Assembly: GCA_003427395.1 (NCBI GenBank)
Contig: BFEA01000013.1
Location: forward strand, 539,863-592,471
Source of the DNA: Chara braunii
Lineage: Eukaryota > Streptophyta > Charophyceae > Charales > Characeae
Length of the DNA: 52,609 nucleotides
Direction of reading: 5' to 3'
The translations under genes were made by a program, and so were the position numbers. The notes under the pieces were generated by a model. That model was not told the DNA's origin. It searched no databases and saw only the letters and a list, made by a program, of their open reading frames with translations. How positions within the stretch are numbered: position 1 is the stretch's first letter; every line of letters starts with the position of its first letter. Shown in pieces: positions 33,221 to 43,414 of the stretch.

Positions 33221-33480
33221 CAAGATGTCGTATGCCAATTAGGGATTCGGGGTTGAGCTCCCCGTTCGTACTAATCAAGGGTTGAAGATGTCACTGCCCC
33301 GAGGTCTAAGTGAAAAGGAAGAGGAAATCACCGCATGGTGGGGCACCTCGATCGGGTCCGAAGCATTTGTATGGGTAGAAACTTGACACACTCTCAATCA
33401 GAAGAGTACGAGCAACCTTGTATCTTTCATCACATCTATGAAGCATGCATGGGATAGACCTGGCAGTGGGACATAGTCAA
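33221..33480 (+). pseudogene. Partial paralogue of the 32.1-kb pseudogene
   Basis: In one frame, GVELPVRTNQGLKMSLPRG, then AWWGTSIGSEAFVWVET, TGA (about 33386), then SNLVSFITSMKHAWDRPG. This aligns residue for residue with the first third of 32111-33085. An acceptor-like TTTTGCATCGCTCAG lies at about 33190-33204. Only this segment is duplicated. Confidence 0.6.
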
Positions 33481-34075
33481 CCCCTATCTCGGTACATCCT
33501 AATCACCGGGACAATCCTGGGGAAAAAAATTTGAGAGACAAGCAAGGGGGATTTTCGGCCGGTCATACTGATGATAGAAGCAGATCCGGCCTGATCAGCC
33601 GACTGTGGTGGGTTAAGACTGAGGTCGCCAATCCCCTCGCGTTAGACTTCGGGTGAGACGGTAAAATCTGACTTAGGTTAAAACCCTCGTCCGAAGAGTG
33701 AAATTCAATTGTAATCCCTAACTCCTCGAACACCCAACGAAATCCTGGCTAATAAAGTCTAAAGTTGGGGGGAAAGAGGCTATCATTATCTTCCTCGGTG
33801 ACCTCTGTAATTGTAGTACAGATCTAGTATTCCTACTTTGAGTCATATGAAATAATCTTTCTTTGATATTACAATTTTTTCAAATATGTGGGAGACCCAA
33901 GTTAAAATCCTGGCAGTATGGACGCACCAAGGGAGACAGTGAGAGTCTTCAAAACGCAACTTCGTCCAGGAAATCGGATTTTGATAACTTGTCGCGTTAG
34001 AAGGCCTTTGTTTGCATTTAGATCCCCTAGCGACGGGGACGTCGCTTAATGGGGTCCGGGAAGATTGTCGGAGCA
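33481..34075. other. Intergenic, no gene seen
   Basis: Nothing recognised. A palindrome-like GCGACGGGGACGTCGC (34030-34045) sits about 30 bp before copy B. Confidence 0.45.
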
Positions 34076-34080
34076 AACAC

Positions 34081-34110
34081 CCTTACAAGGGTATTTGCTC
34101 GTGGTTTTGC
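34081..34110. repeat. Terminal hairpin, copy B
   Basis: Same 14-bp arms as 21176-21205 (GAGCAAACACCCTT / AAGGGTATTTGCTC). Confidence 0.9.
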
Positions 34111-34658
34111 ATTCGATACTTTAGCAACGCCGGTTACCATGCCGGGGGTGGTCAGGAGTAAAAAGTAAGAACTTTCGGCGTGACGCCATGATCGAATTCC
34201 TCGACCATTAAGACCAGGACTACCTATAAAAACGTGTCGTCACTGCACCAAGTGGCGACTACCGGTATTGGACTTCTAAAAGTGTCAACTTTTATCTTCT
34301 TCTGCTCGACCTTACGTACCCAACACATCTAGCTCTACTTGGTATGGTATCGGCCTACCTGCTACTTGAGCATTTTTTGCTGCTCTGAAGTGTCGTGGAC
34401 CTATTCCCCGCTAATTGAGTGTTTTCCCCGCCATAACCCTCAATATCACGGCCGCGGGTAAGTACAGGCCCTTCGGGTCTTCTGAGCAAACAAAGTGTCC
34501 TTACGGGTGACACACACACTCAAGCCGACAAACACTCAGACAGAAATACAGACCAAGAAGCGTACACACACACAAAGTTAGGAATGGGCCCGGTCCACTA
34601 GTTGGGATAGGCCCGAATGCTGTACTTATACACGAGTTGCTCCCGTTCTTTCTGAAGT

Positions 34659-34745
34659 GGGAGTTAGCTCAGTAGGTACGGGTACGAATTGTCAAGCGGC
34701 GGACTCGGGGATCGAGTCCACCCGACCTCTGAGCTAGTTACTTTT
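34659..34745 (+). mobile_element. Foldback tRNA-like module, copy B
   Basis: Pol III A-box TAGCTCAGTAGG (34665-34676) and B-box GATCGAGTCC (34710-34719) both fit consensus, 33 nt apart, as in tRNA-derived SINEs. The arms TTAGCTCAG (34664-34672) and CTGAGCTAG (34729-34737) are inverted repeats. The minus strand also has an A-box-like TAGCTCAGAGG. Of the three related modules this has the best-preserved promoter boxes. Confidence 0.7.
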
Positions 34746-35769
34746 TGTCAAGAAGCTCCACTACGCTTTTCACTCGGGCTCAGTTGGCCGAGGCTCGATC
34801 CCGTGACCTTGGTTTTGGGACAGGATAGAGTTAGAGCCCATTGTGACAGTTGGCACAACGGGGTAGATAGTAGTTGGATTCTCCTTTGCCTTTTTTCCTT
34901 TTTGCCTTTTATTGTTATTAGTTAGAGTCATTTCCTTTTCTTCCAATTATTTATTACTTCTTTATTCTTGGTTTTTAGGCCCCGTGTTCGAATCTCTCGC
35001 AGCCTCGCCTTAGTGAATCTACCTCCGGAATCGTGGTAGATTCAGCTGAGGAGTTAATAAGAATCACATATGATCTAGCTGCTAAGGACTACAGCGCGGC
35101 GTCGTGGAGACATGGCTCGAGGAAAAATGAGCTGGGAGTATGAGAGAGAAAATGAAGAAAAGCAATCGAAGGCGAGGGGGGGGGATATCGCGAGTAAACC
35201 GGAAAGCGGGAGATTACGCGAAATCGATAGAACATGAGCAGAGGAAGGAGAAGAGGAAAAAGAAGAAGGAGGAGAAGGAGAAGAAGGAGAAAAAAGGAGG
35301 AGAAGAGAAAGAAAGAAGAGAAGGTGATCGAGTACTAACTTGAGGAATAGTGAGCATATGACCGTCAATAGTGACGACGACAACGCCGAAGACGACGAAG
35401 GTGAACGAGCGGGAGAGAAAAACCGGTAAGTTTCAATCAAGCGGCTAACCTCAGGATACTTCCGCGGAGGAGACGAGAAAATGACAAATGAATCTCCCTT
35501 TACAATATGGAAAAATACATCACAGCTTGCACCTGCCGCCGTCGCGTCGTCGCCCGCTCGTCCGCTGACCTGCCATCAGTGTGTATGTACACGCGTGTAT
35601 AAGGGAGGGAGAGATAGTTCAGGGAGAGAGTGGCGTGAGTTATCTATTTCGCAGAAGGATGCCATGGTGACGGTCAATCGGTCTCACCCAAAACAAGAAG
35701 GTTAACGATTCGTAAGTGTATCTGGTAGGAAAAATAGTTAGTATACATTTATTTTGGTGGCATTATTGC

Positions 35770-35820
<51 letters not shown>

Positions 35821-36495
35821 CGTTATTATTGGGTAGTTGCTTATTATTATTATTATCCTTATTAATATCATAACTATTATAACAAACTCACCATAATTAC
35901 GAAGAGGAAAGAGATGGCACGAAAAGGGAAAGAAGAAGAAAGGGGTAGTGGCGACTTACCTATCAGCTCCGGCGCCCTCATCCCATAAGAGGGTGAAGGC
36001 AACTTTGTTATAGGTGTCGTCTTCGTTTCCGCAATCACAGCGGCGCATTCCGTTGTATTAGAGAGAGTGGCGCAAGACAGGGGCAAGGCGGGATTGATGC
36101 GCAGAAGAAGGGAAGGAGGGAGCACGAAGGAGAAGAAGGGGAGCGCAACCTGTAGGAAAGGGAAACGGGGCATGGGAAAAGAGAAGAAGAAGAAGAAGAA
36201 AAAGAAGAAGAAGAAGGAGAAGAAAGAAAGGAGAAATAGGAAGATGGAGAATGAGAGCGGGAAGGTAGTAAGGGAGAGAGCGACGAAGGGGATTCGGAGG
36301 AAGGTGAGGAGTAAGCGACGGAGGTGACAACTACGGAGGGGGAGACAATGGCTACAGGGAGAACCATCGTGTTTGGAGTACAACAGGGGAAGGGCGCCAA
36401 AAGGGAGGTGGAAAGCGGGCGCGAGTGGAAGTCGAGCGTGAGGGACTGTGCGCGCAGGTGATCGAAGAAACGGGCGTGCGATGAGGAGAGGATAG

Positions 36496-36655
36496 TCGAA
36501 TAAAAAAATAAAAATTATATTCTCTCGTTTCAAACTGTGCGTGAAATTTTAAATTCACACGACTTCTAAATTTTAGAATTATTTTACTAATTCATTTTAT
36601 TTTTTTTTCTCGTATGAGTAATATTGGCACTTCTTGAGAAATCCTTAACAGACTA
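36496..36655. other. AT-rich block present only in copy B
   Basis: About 160 bp of AT-rich sequence replaces a GAA-rich stretch found in copy A (about 23614-23655). It contains a local near-palindrome around TTCTAAATTTTAGAA. No terminal repeats or clear target duplication were found, so the mechanism of gain is unknown. Confidence 0.6.
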
Positions 36656-37190
36656 AGGAAGGAGAAAAAGGAGAAGGGGAAAATGAGAGGAGAGGAAAGA
36701 GATACTAATCGGGCCTACATCTGCTACCTACCGAATGTGAGGTGAAGATTTCTCGGATGCGTGATGCATCCGCCGACGGCATCATGAAGGTGGACTCGAC
36801 GTCTGCCGACCTCATTGGAATGTGCGCTTGAGCCTGTCGAATCATCCGTGTGCTATGATCACGATGTACTGCACATCGTTGTGGATCGGGCTCCATTGGT
36901 AGAGCAGGGAGCATCGAGCATTTGACTGACGAAGGTGACGAAGATGAAGAGGAACATGTGCAGGTTAGGGTCCTATCTCACGACTTTTCCTTCTTCCATC
37001 GATAAGATGAGCAAAAATAAATAAATAAATAATAAATCTACCGCTAAAATACGGGAAGGTGCATTACCACACTTACATCAATAGGATGAACAAAATCGAA
37101 TGAATCTATTGTAGGAACATGAAAATATACACCGCCACACTCGTTTGTTTGTGTGTGTGTGTGTGGAACCGACCACATATGTTAAAAATA

Positions 37191-37235
<45 letters not shown>

Positions 37236-37271
37236 TTACACAGTCTGATTATATATATATATATATATATT

Positions 37272-37902
37272 CAGGGTTACCAGCCCGTACGTACGGAGGC
37301 CCCCAGGTGGACCTCCGTACGTTCAGGCGTTCGGGGTCCCGTACGGATCCCGAACCCGACGGAGTTTGGCCCCCGCCAAAAAATATTTCGGGGCTTACAA
37401 ATAATTGTTTTTTCCTGAATGTTTTTGTACGACTTGTCTATAACGAGAGGTACATGCCTATAAAGTTTCAAGTCATTTCCCTTAGCCAAATAAGAATTAA
37501 AAATCGCCAAAGATGGCGGTGTCAAAACGTGCTCGCCCACGTTTTTTTTCACTTTTTACTTTTTGTTTTCACTTTAGTTCGGGGTCTAAATAATTTTATT
37601 ATTTTTTGAAACTTTTTATGTGGGTTTTGCATTGTGTGAAGTACACATGCGTAAATTGTCAGGGCATTTAGCTATGCCAAAGAAAAATGAAAAAATCGTC
37701 AAAGATGGCGGTGTCGAAAACATGCTCGCCCACTCACTAAATTTAATTCTCTTTTTATTTATATTTATTTTTATTATGATTATTTATTCTGTGTATTTTA
37801 TTTTTATTTCAAATTTGGTAAGGAATTCGGACGTAATGCTAGGCAAATCTTGTTTAATATATTTTTTCTCCATACCATATATTTTTTTCAGATTGTTTTG
37901 AT

Positions 37903-37937
<35 letters not shown>

Positions 37938-38040
37938 GGTCCGTGTTCGGCCCGAACGGCCGAACGCATCCCCAAGGGATCCCATACGTTCGGGCGTTCG
38001 GGTTCGGGCGTTTGGCCTGTCCCGAACGCCGGTTACCCTG
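37272..38040 (+). mobile_element. hAT-like non-autonomous transposon, full
   Basis: The 769-bp element starts CAGGGTTACCAGCCCG and ends CGCCGGTTACCCTG, so its ends are inverted repeats (CAGGGT(T/A)ACC(A/G)GC). Just inside, both ends are rich in CGTTCGGG/CCCGAACG words. CAGGG-type ends are typical of hAT elements. Flanks are TATATATT and TATCTATC (6 of 8 match), which is compatible with an 8-bp target duplication but ambiguous because the site is a microsatellite. Internally it has an ATCG(C/T)CAAAGATGGCGGTGTC block twice (about 37502 and 37697) and poly-T before the right end. No transposase is encoded. Confidence 0.75.
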
Positions 38041-38083
<43 letters not shown>

Positions 38084-38124
38084 ATATAGATATATATATA
38101 CATATGTATATATATATATATATT
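38041..38124. repeat. (TATC)n and (TA)n microsatellite
   Basis: About ten TATC units then alternating TA, lying between the two hAT-like copies. Confidence 0.95.
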
Positions 38125-38699
38125 CAGGGTCATCAGCCCGTACGTACAGGTGTTCGGGGTCCCGTACGGGGTCCGAACCCGACGGCTTTCGGCCCCCACC
38201 AAAAATTATTTTGGGGCCTACACATCATTATTGTTTTCTGAAATTTGTTTTATGCGTTTTCTATGACGTGAGGTACATCCCTGTAATTTTTCAAGTCATT
38301 TGGCTAAGCCAAATAATAATTAAAAATCGCCAAAGAAGGCGGTGTCAAAACGTGCTCGCCCACGTATTTTATCAGTTTTTACTTTTTGTTTTCACTTTAG
38401 TTCGGGGTCTAAACAATTTTATTATTTTTGAAAACGTTTTTAGTGGGTTTTGTATTACATCTGTAAATTTTCAGGGCATTTAGCTATGCAAAACAAAAAA
38501 GAAAAATGGCCAAAGATGGCGGTGTCAAAAACATGCTCGCGCACTCACTAAAGTTAATTCTCTTTTTATTTTTATTTATTTTTATTATTAGTATTTGTTT
38601 TCCATATTTTATTTTTATTTCAAATTTGGTAAGGAATTCGAATGTTATGCTCACAAAAATCTTGTTTAATTTATTTTTCTCCATAGCATATCGTTTTTT
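38125..38699 (+). mobile_element. hAT-like element, second copy, cut by gap
   Basis: It starts CAGGGTCATCAGCCCGTACG and follows the first element through both AAGATGGCGGTGTC-type blocks to TCCATAGCATATCG, where the N gap begins. It lacks the short CGGAGGCCCCC insert near the left end of the first element. The right terminus is not assembled. Confidence 0.75.
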
Positions 38700-39014
38700 N
38701 NNNNNNNNNNNNNNNNNNNNNNNNNNNNNNNNNNNNNNNNNNNNNNNNNNNNNNNNNNNNNNNNNNNNNNNNNNNNNNNNNNNNNNNNNNNNNNNNNNNN
38801 NNNNNNNNNNNNNNNNNNNNNNNNNNNNNNNNNNNNNNNNNNNNNNNNNNNNNNNNNNNNNNNNNNNNNNNNNNNNNNNNNNNNNNNNNNNNNNNNNNNN
38901 NNNNNNNNNNNNNNNNNNNNNNNNNNNNNNNNNNNNNNNNNNNNNNNNNNNNNNNNNNNNNNNNNNNNNNNNNNNNNNNNNNNNNNNNNNNNNNNNNNNN
39001 NNNNNNNNNNNNNN
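38700..39014. other. Assembly gap (315 N)
   Basis: Run of N. The gap hides the right end of the second hAT-like element and the first ~100 bp of U1 in copy B. Translated frames across it are meaningless. Confidence 1.
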
Positions 39015-40370
39015 TGAGGCGAGAGACATACCTGGTGCTGGAAGCGTGCGACATTGGTCGCTGTATGCTCGAACTTTGGGAAAGTTGTTGTCGTCATCAT
39101 GCGACATTGTAGTCTAGGCTAGATAGGATCTGCTATCTGTAGTCTGGGCGCCGAGCGCCAGATAGGATATCAACATTGGTTCTTCATTGATGATGATGAT
39201 GAGACTTTACCAGCATTGTCAATTTTGAGTTCTTGTTGTCTTCTTATTTGGTGAAACTCGTCATGCAATTCTGTTGTTGGTTCGAGGTCACAAATATCTG
39301 GTATTATGTATATGATGCTGTTTGATTGCTGAAGTTCGCTATTACTCATCTTCCTTGCATTGATTGATTGGTATTTTTATTTTTATTTTTATTATTATTG
39401 TTATTATTATTAGTAAAAATTAGACTCGCTTTCATTCACACTTCTCATACATGCAAACAGGCTGCACAGCGAACCGGCGTCAAGCGCCCACTCAGATCTC
39501 AGAGATATGGTAACCAAGAACATAGTTTAGAGTCAAGATCAGTTCAATAGATGTGGTGACTTAGCGCCCACAAAACCCTCCCTGTTCGTATACACAGGAT
39601 CATCTTTGATATCCCATATGCGATACTCTGAACGCACACACTCACTCACACTCTGAACTCTAATTACAGTTGTGGCGGCTATGACCGCTACTACCCTATC
39701 GTTATGGCTAAGCTTCTCTCTTGCACGCTTCGTCCACGGGCTCGCTACAGACCACCTCGCGCAAGTCGCTTATGACAGCGCTTCCGCACGACCCTCGCAG
39801 TAAAGAATGAATGACCGAGCGCTGCCTTTTGATTTATACTTCTGCTGCTCGTTGGTCTGACTCTTTCCCATGCCCGTAGTGCGCACAATCCCATGCGGCA
39901 TTTGCTTGACTGGACCAGGACTGACTGGGGACTGGGACTGTTGACTCAGCACGGGTAGACTCTGCCACTTGCCCACTTGCCTCACCCATGTGTGTGTACG
40001 AGAGTGTAAGTGTAAGTAAAGTAAGAGAGGGAGACATAGATGGTGCAAGCATGCATGTGTGTTTGTGTGAGTAAAGGAGTGGGAATAGATAAACAGAAGC
40101 AGACAGACAAAGACAAGACAGACGGCCACAGACAGATAAACAGAACAGACAAACAAGACAGAAATAGACAAGATAAAGAGAGAGAAAGAGAATACCGGGA
40201 GAGGCTTGTGAAAATGCACACTTGAAGGTAGAGGAAAAAAAAGAAAAAGGAGAATGAGAGGAAGAAGGAGGAAGACGAAGGGAAAGAGTCAGACACAGTC
40301 AAATACACAGTCTGACAGATGGTCAGACACACAATCGAACACACAATCAGACAAACGCAGGTTGGTCTCT
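39015..40370. repeat. Internal tandem unit U1, copy B
   Basis: Corresponds to 24397-25760. The minus-strand MSNSEL-type frame (39175-39365) is intact here. The plus-strand small frame at 39675-39802 ends early. Confidence 0.85.
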
Positions 40371-40374
40371 TAGG

Positions 40375-41830
40375 TGCACGTGGCACCTGTGTGTTGACTA
40401 TCGAGGTTGTGGCTGATTGCGAGAGACAGGCCCGAGGCTTGAGACGACGATGTTGTCTGAAATCTGCATGTACTTCAACAAGCAGTTGACGTCATGCGTG
40501 GCATTGTAGTTTGTGGATTTGCCATCTGTAGTTCGGGCGCCGAGCGCCAGATAGGATACGACGTTGGTTCATTGTTGATGACGATGAGACTATTCGAGCA
40601 CTGCCACTTGTAAGTGTTTGCTGTGCTCATACTTGAAGGAATTCGTACTGCAAATCGGTTGTTGGATCGAGGTCACGATTATCTGGTCTCATGTATAGGA
40701 TGCTGTAGATTCGCGGTCGATAATATTTTTCTTGCATTTTGTGTGATTTAATTATTGTTGTTAATGATTGATTGGTATTATTGTTATTATTATTATTATT
40801 ATTACTATTATTATTATTGCGGACAGACTCACTTTCATTCCCACATCGCATACATATAAACAGATGGTGATTCAAACTAGTGCACAACACCCACACCAAG
40901 CTTAGAGATAAGGCAACTTAGAACACAGTCTGGAAGCAACTCGCTTCAAACAGGTTGTGAACATCCCGACCCTCGTCATTGAATTTAACACCACTGTTCG
41001 CTCACCCTCCAACTCTGAATCACCTGGGATTCCACATGCACACACTCCTATCTCTAGCTACGGCAGCTATGGCTGCGCTGATTCTCCTTCAGGCCACTTC
41101 GACTTCGGGCGCATCTGCAGACCACATTGCGCAAGTCACTGCGGCAACACTTTCGTATGGCTTCCGCATGAAAGAATCAGAGACTGAGCGTTGCCACTTG
41201 ATTTATAATTTTGTATCTCATTGGTCTGCCTCTTTCCATCGGCCCATGGTGCACACAGACCCTTATGGTGCTTGCTGAGCTGGACTGGGACTGACTGGGT
41301 TAGTACCGATGGTTGCATGGGTTTGCACTACCACATCGACGCAGTCGCACAACAAATGTAATGCAGTAAAGGCTGTAGCAGCTACGACCTCGACCCTGAC
41401 CGAAATCTTACAACTATAACCCCGACTGCAGAATTTTACCCATGCACGACACAGACAGACACATATCTAGACAGGGACAGATAGACGAACAGACAATCGG
41501 CTGCAGACAAACAAATTGACAGCCAGGCATGGACACACAAACAAACGGATAGATGCACAAAGAGAGGGAAAAACAGCGAGATAAAACTTACCTGGCAGTA
41601 GCCTACACGAGTCAACACCTTCATTTAATTCCAGTTCTACTAAAGACATCAATTGTATGCATTGTTTATTCGTAGGCCGCTTGAGCATGATATAGGAGAT
41701 GGAGAGCTTTGGAATATGTTCGTCAGGTGATGACGAGTGTGAGCTCTCACGAACACTCGGATTGAGTATTGAGTATGCTCTCATTGATACTTGGACTCAG
41801 TGTATTGTGCGATATCTGTTACCACGATTA
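40375..41830. repeat. Internal tandem unit U2, copy B
   Basis: Corresponds to 25770-27230. It contains the plus-strand frame 40979-41278 (99 codons, hydrophobic LLSLATAAMAALILLQATS start) and the minus-strand RPDNRDLDPTTDLQYEF segment (40650-40720). Confidence 0.85.
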
Positions 41831-41842
41831 TCACTATATTAA

Positions 41843-41870
41843 TTATTACTATTATTATTATTATTGTGAC

Positions 41871-41917
<47 letters not shown>

Positions 41918-41918
41918 G
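41843..41918. repeat. (TTA)n microsatellite
   Basis: Interrupted ATT/TTA array; the matching copy A tracts at 27305-27395 differ in length and interruptions. A second array at 42560-42666 (about 35 units) matches 28050-28135. Confidence 0.95.
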
Positions 41919-42581
41919 TGATTGTCTTGATTGTTTTTCTATTGCCATTTTTGAAAACATCAGGGGTGGAGCAGGGGTCAGCAAGGAAGAGAGTGAAGGG
42001 CACTGGAAAAGAGAAAGACATTATTACCGTGTGATAGTACCGGGCTCCTCCATTCCCCTCCATTCTTATCCTTGGTTGATCCTCTCGGACACCTACCTTC
42101 TCAACTATAAAAGTTTGATAATGACTTCCACTTAGATCATCACGGTTTTTGCTAACCTTAAAGGCCCGAACGTTGCAACCCTCATCCATCAAAAAACTTG
42201 AGGCAAACAGAGACCCGAATTGATCCGAAATCGAGAGTTCCTCCGGCCTGAAAGCTTGTCTGGGTACCTGCGCACCACAAGTAAGTGTATCGAACCGAGG
42301 TCCTTGACGCGGTACCTTGGGCTCTACAAATGACTTTGACCTTTGAATTTCCTGTGAGCAGCGTTTGGTTTAGACATAGACGCTGGGCGTCGGACCAAAG
42401 AGATCACTTTTACTATATTAGTGTGGCTCACTACTCCATTGTATTGCTCAACGTGGATGGATACTCGGTGTATTTATACTCTATGCTCATGCAAGATTAC
42501 TCAAACATCCATCAGACACGCAACTTGGTGTTTTGTATATCGCCCACAATCCTATTATTATTACTATCATTATTATTATTA

Positions 42582-42666
<85 letters not shown>

Positions 42667-42758
42667 TTGCTGGTTATTAGATATTTATGATTGATACTTA
42701 TATCTTAGGGCATCAGGGGTTAGAAATGGAGGGGATGTGAGACATTGGAGAGGAGAAA

Positions 42759-42783
42759 GATGTCGTCACCGTGTGACGACATC
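42759..42783. repeat. TCACCGTGTGA hairpin 2, copy B
   Basis: GATGTCGTCAC, CGT, GTGACGACATC: a perfect 11-bp stem. Confidence 0.92.
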
Positions 42784-43414
42784 TACCTCCTTCACCCTTC
42801 TCCCTTCTCCTTTGGTCTGAACCCCTCAGTTTTTATTTCTTTCTCCATATTTGTCCAAGATTATTGCGATGATTATTGTTGTTATTAAACATCAGTCTGC
42901 AACTCTTTATTGATTGACAATGAGGGAAGTGGGGGGAAATCAGGTTGAAAAAAAAGGGAGTACTGGAGAGGAGAACTACATCGTCACCGTGTGACGGGAT
43001 CTACCTCCTCCTTCCGTTTCCGTCTCTCTCATTCCCTTAGTTATCACAACTCTTTGGAATGATATAAATCTCATAAAAGTAAAAATCTACTCTATGAAAA
43101 AAGTGTGATCAAACGGTTGGATGAAACATGGCGATTGCGGGAGCTCTATCGGAGTTCAGGAGGAACTCTGGAGGCCAGGAACCATAAGGTACGCATGACT
43201 CGCTCCCTTCCCATATCCCTTACTAGTTATGACTCTCTATTATACTGCATGAGTGAAAGTATGCTATAAGGTCTTCTTGTTTCCTTAAGGAGTAAAACTT
43301 TTCAGAGAGAGGTGAATGAACGTATGATTGAAGTAAGCATCTTGCCTGATGTCACGAAGGAACTTAGGAGGACTGAAAAGGAACTTGGTCTGCTTGGTTC
43401 TGAAACATAAGACC

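Noticed and set aside
38484-39117. ORFs of 127-207 codons across the N gap
   Set aside because: They are mostly X residues from the 315-N gap.
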